A DNA stretch of 53,605 bases from Acetobacter nitrogenifigens DSM 23921 = NBRC 105050 (GCF_000429165.1 NZ_AUBI01000019.1:1-53605); one strand, 5' to 3'. Shown: positions 28,256 through 37,948, counted from the first letter of the stretch. Numbers and translations: made by a program. The notes: generated from the letters alone by a model not told the origin.

Positions 28256-28394
28256 TCAAATTATTCTAAACTCCGGGACTAGACGGCAGTGCGACGCGTT
28301 CGACGCCCGAACATCTGTCAGGAGATTCATGTAAGTTTTTTCTGCCTGAACACGGGCGAAGTCACGCTGAATAAAAAGAAAAAGGCGGCCTTCA

Positions 28395-29060
28395 ATGTCT
28401 GAAAACCTACAACATACCCTTGCGCCACGACGAAGCATGGGATTGCAAATGCATGACCTGCTTGCCGTTCTGTATTTGGCGTTGGTTACATGGTTGGTGA
28501 TCTACCTCGTCCAAAACGTACACGATCATCCGTTTATTCTCGCTTATGTAAAATTTCTACTTTTGGCTACATTTGGCGAGTGTCTTAAAAAGCGTATAAC
28601 CCAAGGCACATGGATGCCTGACCACCTGATTCTGCGCGCCCTTATCTGGGGTTGCTTCGGCGTGTGGATTGCGACGTCGTTTATGATTCTCGATTCAGGC
28701 GTCCGCTGGCTTGTCAGCGCGAGTTCTCCCTCGAAGGCGATTACCGCATTCGCAATCAGCGCCTGGATGAATGTTTTTTCAGGATACGGCTTCTTTATGA
28801 TGCTGACTCACTTTATTACTGATCGAATGATCGATGAGGGCGTAAAAAATCCGGTCGAGTATATGCGCTCTCAGGGCTTCGCCAGATGGGCGAAAATAGT
28901 TTTCCTGTGCCTGATTTTTTTCTGGACACCGGCTCACACGATTACATTCCTTCTGCCAAATATGTGGCGCGTCGTTTTTGCCGCCTACTTAGGAATCGCG
29001 TTGGGAGCGATTCTTTCTTTCGCGTCCGACCCAGGCGCCCGGACGCCACGAGCCGCCTGA
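28395..29060 (+). CDS. Integral membrane protein, possibly Mpv17/PMP22-like
   Basis: A 221-residue protein with about five membrane segments (near residues 22-42, 48-58, 81-100, 117-136 and 168-212). I cannot name its function. The C-terminal pattern W-x-P-A-x4-F-x2-P-x3-R-V followed ten residues later by an LSF (FFWTPAHTITFLLPNMWRVV) resembles the eukaryotic-type Mpv17/PMP22 channel family, which is rare in bacteria. It follows hpaA by 176 bp with a putative HpaR-type site before it, and precedes a porin gene by 88 bp. A role in aromatic acid uptake is only a guess. Confidence 0.55.
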   Translation: MSENLQHTLAPRRSMGLQMHDLLAVLYLALVTWLVIYLVQNVHDHPFILAYVKFLLLATFGECLKKRITQGTWMPDHLILRALIWGCFGVWIATSFMILDSGVRWLVSASSPSKAITAFAISAWMNVFSGYGFFMMLTHFITDRMIDEGVKNPVEYMRSQGFARWAKIVFLCLIFFWTPAHTITFLLPNMWRVVFAAYLGIALGAILSFASDPGARTPRAA

Positions 29061-29148
29061 TACGGCCGCCTGACAATAACGCGTCTACCCCATCCCTCAT
29101 ACGCTTCTGTCTGAATAACAAAAAAATTCAGTCAGGGAGGAGTGTTTC

Positions 29149-30690
29149 ATGAACTTCGTCCATTCGGGGCGAATGCTTTCGTCCGACCAGGCAACGCGGT
29201 TACGGGCTGGGTTGCTCAGCCTTTCGCTCCTGGCAACCGCCACGTCAGGCGCCGCCCGTGCGCAAAACGCGGCTCAGTTCCCGAAAACATCCTCCAGCAG
29301 TCACTTTTGGGACTCAACCAGCGTCGCAAAAGATTTGCAGATTCGTTACGAAAACGTCCAGGGGCCGATTACGCTGGTCCCATCCGAGCTCCCTCCCCAG
29401 GTTTTGGCCGGCGCACCGCTTCTGACGTTGCCCGAGTCTCGGCCGCCGAAAGGCCCTCTTACGTTTCTGGGACGCTTTCTTCGCCGCATCGGATTGACCC
29501 CGCATGCCATTTTCAACCAACTCTATATGACCAATCCTGATACCGGTCCTCGGCCTGGTCGATTTTCTCTCGGAACCGGAATCGCTTTAGGTCTGGACGC
29601 CAATCTTCAGAAAATCATCGGCGTAAAGGGCGGCGAGATACATTTCGAGGAGATTCTCTTTCGCCCAACCGCGAATGGCGGTTACCCGGCGGGCCCAGCA
29701 TGGGCGGGCGCGGTCGGCAGCTATTTCGCGGGCATAGATCAGCATAACGATATCGCGGGAGGGTGGCTTGCTCTTCTTACGTATCAACAAAAACTCTTTC
29801 ATAATCGCGTTAATTTTTCTGTCGGCAGAACTCATCCGAGGCGGTATTTTTTCTTCAACAACTGCGATAACGTCCTGAATTGCACGGATCCGATCATGCA
29901 GGCTTCCGCCGGTATACTTCCGCCTCCATATGCGACATGGGGCGGGTATGTCACGGCCCGCATGTTTAACGACGTCAGCTTCGAAGCCGGAGCCTTTGAG
30001 GCCAACCTGAATCAGTATTTTCAACACGGAAACGGGTGGCGCTGGGACACCCGCACGGCCTCCGGCTATCTTTTGCTTGGCGGTTTCAATTACAGACGAC
30101 TGCAGGTGACGCATCTCTACGGCGGCCGCTATCAATTATCCGGATTTTATAACAGTTCTCAGTATACTGACCCCTATACCAAAACGACGCATTATGGGCG
30201 TGCCGGCGCCGAATTTCGTGGCCAGCAACTCATCTGGCGCCGCGATCACAACCATCCGGTTCTTTCACCTATCCCCAAAGGTCTTAATGTCTTTGGAACT
30301 CTCGGCTTTGCGGCCGACCCCTCGGCGCCATTCAAGGCGCTCGCCGAAGGCGGGTTCAGCTACCATGGCCTTTTCGGACGCCTTCTGGATAGAGAGCAGA
30401 TCAAGTTCAGCTATGTCAGGGCGTCCAGACATCAAATGCTCTATCAACGAAATCTCCGCATAGCGGCTGGCGGAGATCCACGAATGGGATCGCAGGACAT
30501 TATGCGTCTGGAAGCCAGCGGGCACATCTCGATTTATCCCGGAGTGGCGTTCGAACCCAGCATTCAGTACATATTCAATCCGGACAATTACTATAATCCG
30601 TCAGCGAAAAAGATCAGCTCCAATGGAGTCGTTCTTGCCGGACAGCTGATGATCGATATGGGCTTTCTGTCTGGACTTTCCGCTCACTGA
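29149..30690 (+). CDS. OprB-family carbohydrate-selective porin
   Basis: A 513-residue outer-membrane protein with a Sec signal peptide (LRAGLLSLSLLATATSGAARAQ, about residues 18-39). Aromatic beta-strand pattern is seen throughout, with OprB-like segments YMTNPDTGPRPGRFSLGTGIALGLD, a FFNNCDNVLNCTDPIM motif, GGYVTARMFNDVSFEAGAFE and YNPSAKKISSNGVVLAGQLMIDMG at the C terminus. OprB porins are common in acetic acid bacteria. It follows the membrane protein gene, and could let 4-hydroxyphenylacetate or sugars cross the outer membrane. A good GGAGGAG ribosome site precedes the ATG. Confidence 0.82.
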   Translation: MNFVHSGRMLSSDQATRLRAGLLSLSLLATATSGAARAQNAAQFPKTSSSSHFWDSTSVAKDLQIRYENVQGPITLVPSELPPQVLAGAPLLTLPESRPPKGPLTFLGRFLRRIGLTPHAIFNQLYMTNPDTGPRPGRFSLGTGIALGLDANLQKIIGVKGGEIHFEEILFRPTANGGYPAGPAWAGAVGSYFAGIDQHNDIAGGWLALLTYQQKLFHNRVNFSVGRTHPRRYFFFNNCDNVLNCTDPIMQASAGILPPPYATWGGYVTARMFNDVSFEAGAFEANLNQYFQHGNGWRWDTRTASGYLLLGGFNYRRLQVTHLYGGRYQLSGFYNSSQYTDPYTKTTHYGRAGAEFRGQQLIWRRDHNHPVLSPIPKGLNVFGTLGFAADPSAPFKALAEGGFSYHGLFGRLLDREQIKFSYVRASRHQMLYQRNLRIAAGGDPRMGSQDIMRLEASGHISIYPGVAFEPSIQYIFNPDNYYNPSAKKISSNGVVLAGQLMIDMGFLSGLSAH

Positions 30691-31183
30691 CCAAATCCTC
30701 GGTCCTGAAGTTGGCGAGACATGGTCGGACCCCCGCGTTTCCTCGTCCGACCACATCGCGCAAACATGCGATCTCATTGCTCCCGATCATAACGACTCAC
30801 TCAGGAAGGCGCTCGGACGGAATTACAACAGTCGGGCTAGCAGAGTATCGCGGCTCCTCACGTCCGGTTCCCGTCCATTGCGGATCACACCGTGTTTTCG
30901 TGGCGATGAGTTGGAGGCGCCTCCGAATTCGTGCGCAGCCTCGGCTCGGAGACCGTGCTCATGCACGACGCTTCCCCTGAAGCCACAGCCGTCAAGGATC
31001 GGCGTCATCACGGTATCGCGGCGTCGAGGCTTGATAAACTTTAGCAACGATATCTACTATCCCGCGCGACAAGCCAGCAGCCGCGGGCGAGGACTGCGAT
31101 TGGTCTTCCGTCAGAGCACGGACGTCGGGACGGCCGCCGACCAGATGCTGTCTCCGGCGCATATTATGACACTTTGTTACCGA
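30691..31183. other. Long gap, no gene assigned
   Basis: About 490 bp between the porin and the aminotransferase gene. A reading frame continuous with the aminotransferase starts at 30878 but its first ~100 codons have no recognisable protein character. No terminator or operator stands out. The promoter for the aminotransferase-amidase operon should lie here. Confidence 0.4.
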
Positions 31184-32563
31184 ATGGAGCAGAAATTGAG
31201 CGACGATCAGTTGTCCGCCGAGCAGCGCGACGCGCGGTATGTGATGCATCCCCTGACGGATGCGCGCGCCAACCTGCAAAGCGGCTCGCTGCTCATGGAG
31301 CGTGGTGAAGGCGTTTATGTGTTCGACAACGCAGGCAATCGTTACATAGAAGCCATGGCCGGCCTCTGGTCCGTCGGGTTGGGTTTTTCCGAGCAGCGTC
31401 TGGTCGATGCGGCGATCAAACAGTTGAATCGGCTGCCTTATTATCACGCTTTCAGCCAGAAGGGTCACAACCCGATGGTCGATCTGGCGGAGAAGCTGGT
31501 CGGTATGGCGCCGGTTCCCATGAGCAAGGTTTTCTTCACCAACTCCGGGTCGGAAGCCAACGACACGGTCGTGAAAATGCTTTGGTACCGCTCAAACGCT
31601 CTTGGCGAGACACAACGCAAAAAATTCATCGGACGCAAGAAGGGCTATCACGGCATCACGGTCGCGTCGGGAAGCCTGACGGGCCTGCCAGTAAACCACC
31701 GCTCCTTCGACCTGCCTCTACCGGGGTTCCTCCATGTCTCCACGCCACATCATTGGCGCGAGGCGCAGCCCGGCGAGGGCGAGGAAGCGTTCGCGACGCG
31801 CCTCGCCACAGAACTTGAAGAACTGATTCTCAAGGAAGGGCCGGAAACTATCGCCGCGTTCATCGGCGAACCCGTCATGGGCGCAGGCGGCGTAATCGCG
31901 CCACCGGCGACATACTGGGAGAAGATTCAGGCCGTCCTCTCGAAATACGGCATTCTGCTCATCGCGGACGAAGTAATCTGCGGTTTCGGGCGAACCGGCA
32001 ACATGTTCGGGTGCGAGACGTTCGGCATCAAGCCGGACATCATGGTGCTTTCCAAACAATTGTCGTCCTCCTACCAGCCGATCTCGGCGATCCTGCTCAA
32101 TGAACGCGTGTTCGAGCCGATCGCTGACGAGACGCATACGATCGGCACGTTCGGTCATGGCTTCACCGGGGGTGGACACCCGGTCGCGGCGGCAGTCGCA
32201 CTCGAAAATCTCAACATTCTCGAAGAGCGCAATATCGTTGGTCATGTCCGCGATATTGCGCCCGCTCTGCAGGAGGGCCTCCGCACGCTCTCCGATCATC
32301 CGCTGGTCGGAGAAGTGCGCGGTCTTGGCCTGATCGCAGCCGTCGAACTGGTCACGGACAAGGGCGCCAAATCATCGCGCCACCCAGCGGGCGCGCTCGG
32401 CAAACGTGCCGCCGCCATTCTTCAGAACAAGGGCGTCATATCGCGCGCCGCTGGCGACGCGCTTACTTTTTGCCCGCCGATGATCGTCGAAAAGGATCAG
32501 ATTGACGCCATCCTGACCGCCCTCCACAGCGCTCTCGATGAAACGGCGAAGGAAATGCTGTGA
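31184..32563 (+). CDS. Class III omega-amino acid aminotransferase
   Basis: A 459-residue PLP enzyme of the aspartate aminotransferase fold-type I, class III, like omega-amino acid:pyruvate transaminases. Visible are GLWSVGLGFSEQRL, TNSGSEANDTVVKMLWYR, ADEVICGFGRTGNMFGCE and VLSKQLSSSYQPISA with the PLP lysine. It would turn a terminal amine into a semialdehyde. The ATG at 31184 fits the family length; no ribosome site is clear, and an ATG at 31166 is another choice. Its stop overlaps the amidase start (TGATG). The following amidase and dehydrogenase suggest a catabolic order: amide to amine acid, to semialdehyde, to acid. Confidence 0.82.
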   Translation: MEQKLSDDQLSAEQRDARYVMHPLTDARANLQSGSLLMERGEGVYVFDNAGNRYIEAMAGLWSVGLGFSEQRLVDAAIKQLNRLPYYHAFSQKGHNPMVDLAEKLVGMAPVPMSKVFFTNSGSEANDTVVKMLWYRSNALGETQRKKFIGRKKGYHGITVASGSLTGLPVNHRSFDLPLPGFLHVSTPHHWREAQPGEGEEAFATRLATELEELILKEGPETIAAFIGEPVMGAGGVIAPPATYWEKIQAVLSKYGILLIADEVICGFGRTGNMFGCETFGIKPDIMVLSKQLSSSYQPISAILLNERVFEPIADETHTIGTFGHGFTGGGHPVAAAVALENLNILEERNIVGHVRDIAPALQEGLRTLSDHPLVGEVRGLGLIAAVELVTDKGAKSSRHPAGALGKRAAAILQNKGVISRAAGDALTFCPPMIVEKDQIDAILTALHSALDETAKEML

Positions 32564-34029
32564 TGTCCACCGTCTCTTCGTCAGGAAGTTCAGCAGCGCC
32601 AGTTCAGGATCTTTGCGATCTGGATGCCCGCGCTCTGCTGTCCGGCTATGCGGCGAAGAGGTTTTCTCCCGTTGACGTCACCAAGGCTGTGCTGACGCGC
32701 GCCCACGCCATGCAGGACACGCTGAATCCGTTCGTGCATATCGACGACGACGACGCCCTCGCCTCGGCGCAGATGTCAGAGCGGGCGTGGAGCGCAGGTT
32801 TGCCAACGCGGCCGCTCGAGGGCGTTCCGGTGTCGATCAAGGACACGGCCCTGGTGAAAGGTTGGATACCGGGCCGGGGATCACGGTTGTCCATCGGGCA
32901 GCCCCCCGCGGCCGAGGACTGTCCCTCCGCCCGCCGTATCCGGGCGTCAGGCGCAGTCATCTTCGCCTGCACCACGACCTGTGAGGGCGGCTGGAAGGCC
33001 GTCACGGACTCGCCTCTGACGGGAGTGACCCGCAACCCGCACAATCCGCACGTCACGCCGGGCGGAAGCAGCGGCGGCGCGGGAGCGGCCATCGCCTCGG
33101 GTTGCGGCCCCCTCGCACTCGGCAGCGACGGCGGCGGTTCGATCCGCGTGCCGGCGAGCTTCAGCGGCGTATTCGGCATGAAGGCGACCTTTGGCCGGGT
33201 GCCTCAGTGGCCGATGGGCGTGCATTATTCCGATTTTTCCCATTACGGACCGCTGACCCGTTCCGTCGCTGACGCCGCGCTCATGCTCTCGGTGCTGGAA
33301 GGCTACGACCCGCGCGATCCCTACAGCTTCGCCCCCGCCGAATCCGGCGCGTTTCTTGCGGGCCCTCTGCCCCTGGCGGGTCTTCGGATAGGCGTGACCG
33401 AGGATTTTGGGTTTCTGCCGGTCGATCCGGAAATCCGCGACGCCTTCCGTCGCGCCGTCGCCATCGCAACTCAGGCAGGCGCCGACATTCGTGCTGCGCC
33501 CGTATTCGAGGACTGGCGCCCGACCTACCGGACTCTCTGGCGCTCACGCGGTTGGCAGGCCCTGAAGAATCTGCCCCCGGAGCAGGCTGCGCAGGTCGAT
33601 CCGGAGTTTTGGCAGGAAGCGACAAAAGGACGTCTCCTGAGCGCTGATGAGGTAGCCGACGCTCATCTCCGCCGCATCGGATATCGGCAGCAGGCCGGGC
33701 AGATGTTCGAAAATTTCGACATTGTTCTGTCTCCCTCCGTCTCGATCCTGCCATTCGAAGCCGGAAAAACCGTGCCTGATTCATCCTGGCCGGACTGGCT
33801 GGAATGGGGTGGTTTTGCTTTCCTTAATAACCTCACCGGACAACCGGCCGCATCGTTGCCGATCGGTTTTTCATCCACGGGACTTCCCATTGGAATGCAA
33901 ATCGGCGGGCGCTCGCAGGACGACGTGACAGTTCTGCGAATTTGCGAGACCCTGCAGGGCCTGATCACCGAAGGCGCCTATGCGCCTTCACGGATTGCGG
34001 CGAAACTCGCTGCGACGAAACCGAACTGA
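32563..34029 (+). CDS. Amidase, amidase-signature family
   Basis: A 488-residue hydrolase with the Ser-cisSer-Lys triad of the amidase signature family: the Lys in VSIKDTALVKG (about Lys93), the cis-Ser in TPGGSSGGAGA (about Ser170) and the nucleophile in GSDGGGSIRVP (about Ser193). It should hydrolyse a carboxamide to the acid and ammonia; the substrate is not evident. It overlaps the aminotransferase stop and ends 8 bp before the dehydrogenase start, so the three are one operon. An in-frame GTG sits one codon before the ATG. Confidence 0.88.
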   Translation: MSTVSSSGSSAAPVQDLCDLDARALLSGYAAKRFSPVDVTKAVLTRAHAMQDTLNPFVHIDDDDALASAQMSERAWSAGLPTRPLEGVPVSIKDTALVKGWIPGRGSRLSIGQPPAAEDCPSARRIRASGAVIFACTTTCEGGWKAVTDSPLTGVTRNPHNPHVTPGGSSGGAGAAIASGCGPLALGSDGGGSIRVPASFSGVFGMKATFGRVPQWPMGVHYSDFSHYGPLTRSVADAALMLSVLEGYDPRDPYSFAPAESGAFLAGPLPLAGLRIGVTEDFGFLPVDPEIRDAFRRAVAIATQAGADIRAAPVFEDWRPTYRTLWRSRGWQALKNLPPEQAAQVDPEFWQEATKGRLLSADEVADAHLRRIGYRQQAGQMFENFDIVLSPSVSILPFEAGKTVPDSSWPDWLEWGGFAFLNNLTGQPAASLPIGFSSTGLPIGMQIGGRSQDDVTVLRICETLQGLITEGAYAPSRIAAKLAATKPN

Positions 34030-34037
34030 AGCGAACC

Positions 34038-35480
34038 ATGAGCGCATATCCAGACACACGCCTGTTCATTGACGGCGCATGGCGACCTGCCGATGACGGC
34101 CAAACCCTTCCCGTCGTCAATCCGGCTACAGGCCTCGTCATCGGGCAAGTCGCCCGCGCAGGCGAAGCCGATATTGCGCGCGCCGTCGACGCCGCGCGGA
34201 AAGGTTTCGCCGCGTGGAGCCGCGTCGGGGCGTTCGAACGCTACAACGTGATCCGCCAGGCTGCATCCTTGCTGCGCGAACGGGTTGATACGATTGCGCG
34301 TCTGATGACCGTCGAGCAGGGCAAGCCTCTGGTGGAAGCCCGCACGGAAATCCTTGGGTCGGCCGACATTCTGGACTGGCTTGCTGAGGAAGGGCGGCGC
34401 GCCTATGGACGCCTCGTGCCGCCGAGAGCCCCGGACGTAACGCAAATGGTGCTGCGTACGCCGATCGGGCCGGTCGCCGGCTTCTCCCCCTGGAACTTCC
34501 CAATCAGTCAGGCGGCCCGCAAGCTCGGCGCAGCTCTGGCGACCGGGTGCTCCATCATTCTCAAGGCGCCGGAGGAAACACCGGCGTCTCCGGCGGCTCT
34601 CGTGCAGGCCTTTATCGACGCCGGATTGCCAGGAGACGTGCTCTCGCTGCTTTATGGCGTTCCTGCGGAGATATCGTCCCGCCTCATTCCAGACCCTGCG
34701 ATCCGCAAAATCAGCTTCACGGGGTCTACCGCCGTCGGACGCGAGTTGGCCGCAATGGCTGGTCGCCATATGAAGCGGAGCACGATGGAACTGGGCGGCC
34801 ACGCGCCGGTGATCGTCGCTGCTGACGCCGATCTGGATCAGGCGGCGGCGTTGCTGGCGGCGTCCAAGTTCCGTAACGCCGGGCAGGTCTGCGTCTCTCC
34901 GACACGGTTTCTTGTCGAGCGTCCGGCCTATGATGGTTTCCTTGATCGTTTTCTATCCCATGTATCGGCCGTAAAGCCCGGTGACGGACTCGACGCAACG
35001 ACGACCATGGGGCCGCTAGCGCATGAGCGTCGCGTCAGCGCGATCGAAACCTTGATCGACAACGCGACCTCGCTGGGCGCCCGCGTCGAGACAGGCGGCG
35101 GCCGCATGGGGAACGCCGGGTATTTTTTCCAGCCGACTGTCGTCACGGGTTTGACGCCGGATATGCAGATCATGAACGAGGAGCCGTTCGGCCCGGTCGC
35201 CCTGATTACCCCGGTTGAAGACATCGACACAGCCTTGAAGGAAGCCAATCGGCTGGATTACGGGCTTGCGGCCTACGCTTTCACCCGGTCCGGCGTGACA
35301 GCCACCCGTCTGCGTGACGAGGTCCGGTCAGGAATGCTGACAATCAATCATCTGGGGCTCGCCTTGCCGGAAACGCCTTTCGGCGGCATCGGCGATTCCG
35401 GCTACGGATCGGAGGGCGGCGCGGAGGCGATCGAGCCTTATCTGGAGACCCGGTTCGTAACCCACAAGACAGTCCTCTGA
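34038..35480 (+). CDS. NAD(P)-dependent aldehyde dehydrogenase (semialdehyde type)
   Basis: A 480-residue aldehyde dehydrogenase close to GabD/AldA-type enzymes: FSPWNFPISQAARKLGAALATG, MELGGHAPVIVAADADLDQ with the general-base Glu, FRNAGQVCVSPTRFLVE with the catalytic Cys, and PFGGIGDSGYGSEGG near the end. It is the last gene of the aminotransferase-amidase operon and probably oxidises the semialdehyde made by the aminotransferase. The ATG at 34038 is preferred; an open frame extends back into the amidase gene. A strong terminator follows at once. Confidence 0.88.
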   Translation: MSAYPDTRLFIDGAWRPADDGQTLPVVNPATGLVIGQVARAGEADIARAVDAARKGFAAWSRVGAFERYNVIRQAASLLRERVDTIARLMTVEQGKPLVEARTEILGSADILDWLAEEGRRAYGRLVPPRAPDVTQMVLRTPIGPVAGFSPWNFPISQAARKLGAALATGCSIILKAPEETPASPAALVQAFIDAGLPGDVLSLLYGVPAEISSRLIPDPAIRKISFTGSTAVGRELAAMAGRHMKRSTMELGGHAPVIVAADADLDQAAALLAASKFRNAGQVCVSPTRFLVERPAYDGFLDRFLSHVSAVKPGDGLDATTTMGPLAHERRVSAIETLIDNATSLGARVETGGGRMGNAGYFFQPTVVTGLTPDMQIMNEEPFGPVALITPVEDIDTALKEANRLDYGLAAYAFTRSGVTATRLRDEVRSGMLTINHLGLALPETPFGGIGDSGYGSEGGAEAIEPYLETRFVTHKTVL

Positions 35481-35516
35481 ACCACGAAGCGTCGGCGATG
35501 TCCGACGCTTCGTGGT
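35481..35516 (+). terminator. Strong rho-independent terminator
   Basis: A perfect 15-bp stem (ACCACGAAGCGTCGG with its complement) around a 6-base loop starts immediately after the dehydrogenase stop codon and runs into TTTGTTCT. It closes the aminotransferase-amidase-dehydrogenase operon. Confidence 0.9.
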
Positions 35517-35638
35517 TTGTTCTCTCCGCGGAATTTCATTCAATTTTGGCGCCCGCCAAAGGTGTCCGCAATGGACGACAAAGGCGGCGGCACGTAAGAT
35601 CAGCCCGCACATACATTCCGATGCGGGAACGATATTTC

Positions 35639-36957
35639 ATGCCCCCCAACATTGCTTCCGAGCACGGGCGCGCGTCCGGCAGCATGACGTGGCCCATGAC
35701 CGGCAACCTGCCGGCTGACGATTATTCGCGGAGCTTCGAGAGCAACATGAACAATATTTTGGCGCCTACAGAAGAAGCCACGACGGAATCTTCTATTTTC
35801 TAGTCCGCAGAGCCTACGGCTTACGATCTTGCCCAGATAGGCTCTGATCCGCAGGCCAAGGCCTATTTCGAGGCCCACGGACTGCCGAACCTGCACGACG
35901 CGTTCACCGTCGCCAACATTCTCCATACCAATCAGAACTTCAGCGGCGCCGCAGCGATTTATGGCCTCGCCTTTCGTATGCACCCGCGCGACCCGGGCGT
36001 TTACCCCCTGGCGCAGTCGCTACTGCAGGCCCGCCTCTTATGCCTCCTGAAGGGAGGATGCCGGGCGCCGCAGGATGAAATTGAAGCCTTGCGTCGCCTC
36101 AACCTTCCATTCGCCAACTATATTCAGGGAATTGAAGCTGCATGGCGCGACCGTGACGGGGAAAGGGGACCGCGAACCATCGGTAACGCCTTTGAAGAGT
36201 TTCATACCGGCTAGGAAATCGACAGCCTGTATCTTGGCCTCGTGCGTCAGTACATGCCGGGATTGCTGGACGGGGCAGCCTTGGATTCGTCGCGCATCCC
36301 GTTCCGCGTCTACATGTATTGGGACCAGAATCCGCCGACCGAAATTCAGGAGAATTTTGACTATCACCGCCAGATTCAAGGGTTGGATTATCAGGTTTTC
36401 AACAAGGACCACGCAACCGAGTGGCTTTATCAAAACTATGGAGTCGAAGCGCGGGGGCTGTTCCTCGGCGCCAGGCATCCCGCTGAGGCCGCCGATTTTC
36501 TCCGCGTGCATATAATGCAGCTTTACGGCGGCTGGTGGCTGGTGGCTGGTGGCTGGTGGCTGGTGGCTGGTGGCTGGTGGCTGACGCCGATATCCGGCTC
36601 CGGGATGAAGAAAGCGTTAACTTCCTGCGCGAACAAACTGCACAGAACGTTCTGTTGCTGACCGACAACGGCGTTGTTCATAACGATTTCTACGGCAGCG
36701 TGCGCAACAGCATCATTGGTCAGGACTGTCTGCTGTCGTTGTACCGAAACTGCTACCTTCATCACGGCCTGTTCATCGCCTACAAGACCGGCCCGGGCAT
36801 ATTCAATCGAGCGCTTTCACGGATCGCGCACCACTCGCTGATCGGCGAGAAGCCCAACCAAACTATAAAAATTTACGACCACATCATGTTCGACCGGGTC
36901 ATCCACCAGTTCGCGCCCCCCTACAAGCAGCGCCTGCCGTCCTGGCACACAGCCTGA
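35639..36957 (+). pseudogene. Disrupted DXD sugar-transferase gene (GT32-like)
   Basis: One reading frame (position 35639 onward) carries two in-frame TAG codons (35801-35803 and 36212-36214) and then loses phase in a 7-bp repeat; the downstream frame continues to 36957. Joined up it would give about 430 residues: an N-terminal helical, repeat-like region (NFSGAAAIYGLAFRMHPRDPG), then RVYMYWDQNPPTEIQ and AADFLRVHIMQLYGGWW...DADIRL, the DXD donor-binding motif of GT32-type transferases, and a C-terminal region (YKTGPGIFNRALSRIA). The repeat lies exactly between GGWW and DADIR. It follows the operon terminator and has no coupled neighbours. It is nonfunctional as read, unless stops are sequencing errors and the repeat switches. 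Confidence 0.75.
36534..36582 (+). repeat. Seven tandem copies of GGTGGCT inside the sugar-transferase gene
   Basis: Seven perfect 7-bp units, preceded by one variant unit (GGCGGCT, 36527-36533). Seven is 1 modulo 3, so each gain or loss shifts the frame. Two copies would restore an uninterrupted YGGWWLVADADIRL; five or eight copies would also be in frame. The present count puts the C-terminal domain out of frame. This is the layout of a slipped-strand, phase-variable tract. Confidence 0.95.
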
Positions 36958-37174
36958 CTTGAAGCTGGTCATGCGTGCGTCACCGGACTCCCAAATGAGG
37001 TCGTCCGAGACTACTGTGACGCAATGGCTGTCGCAGGGAACATGCTTCGACCGCCCACACCCGCAAAGCTGGTGGGCGCGATCGGCGCTTGATTATTGCG
37101 CAACCTACGCAGACGGCCTCGCATAAGCGGATAGCCACGCCAGCATCGTGCTTGGTGCTGGCGTGCAACAGGCA

Positions 37175-37948
37175 CTATTTCGTCGTATAGCCGCCATTCG
37201 CCAAAATGGTCTGCCCTGTGATCCACCACCCATCGGAAACGAGGAAACGGATCAGAGGCGCAATATCTTCGATATCCGTCAGGCCGGTCTTGCTGAACGC
37301 TGACAGCGCGGCCGCGGATTTGTGATAGGCGACGGCGTCTGCCCCTTCCTGCCCATAGAAGAATGGTGTGTCCATCGGACCAGGGCCGACCGCATTCACG
37401 GAAACCCCGCGCGCGCCAAACTCTTTGGATGCCGCGCGGGTGAAATGCTCAACAGGGGCTTTAGAGCCTGCATAGGTCGAATAGAACGGCGTGTAAGCGC
37501 CCAGAAGCGACGTAACCACCGTAACCAGCTTTCCGTGATCGTTAAGGTGTATGCCTGCTTCCTTGATGAAAAAATATGCGACTTTCGCGTTGATCGCGAA
37601 CATCGAATCAAATTCTTCCTCGCTTGTCTCAACTATTGGCTTCTTCAGCACCTTGCCGACCGTATTGATCGCTATGTCAGGCCGACCGATAGCAGCGACG
37701 GCGTCTGCGAAGAATTTCTCTGTAGCCCCTGAAGCCGTCAGGTTAGCCCGAAACGCCACAGCCTCGACGCCCGCAGCCTTCAGTTCGCTCAGCGTTTGCT
37801 CCGTCTGCAGCCGACTGCTCTCGCTGTTATAATGAATGGCGATCGCTTTCGCCCCATGCGCAGCCAGATCCCTGGCGATCAACGCCCCGAGGTTTTTGCC
37901 GCCGCCGGCGATAAAGGCCGTCTTGCCCGCAATAGAATGGTCGACCAT
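37175..37948 (-). CDS. SDR-family oxidoreductase
   Basis: A 257-residue classical short-chain dehydrogenase. The cofactor loop is AFIAGGGKNLGALIARD (variant of TGxxxGIG), a NTVGK segment replaces the common NNAG, and the catalytic Ser/Tyr/Lys fall in TSLLGAY and STYAGSK. The substrate is unknown. It is divergent from a LysR-type gene with inverted repeats between, so that regulator probably controls it. Confidence 0.85.
   Translation of the reverse strand: MVDHSIAGKTAFIAGGGKNLGALIARDLAAHGAKAIAIHYNSESSRLQTEQTLSELKAAGVEAVAFRANLTASGATEKFFADAVAAIGRPDIAINTVGKVLKKPIVETSEEEFDSMFAINAKVAYFFIKEAGIHLNDHGKLVTVVTSLLGAYTPFYSTYAGSKAPVEHFTRAASKEFGARGVSVNAVGPGPMDTPFFYGQEGADAVAYHKSAAALSAFSKTGLTDIEDIAPLIRFLVSDGWWITGQTILANGGYTTK

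Noticed and set aside
30878..31183. N-terminal extension of the aminotransferase
   Set aside because: The extra codons lack family similarity and the shorter form has normal length.
36527..36582. CRISPR-like or satellite array
   Set aside because: The 7-bp unit has no spacers and is in-frame coding context; it is a simple tandem repeat.
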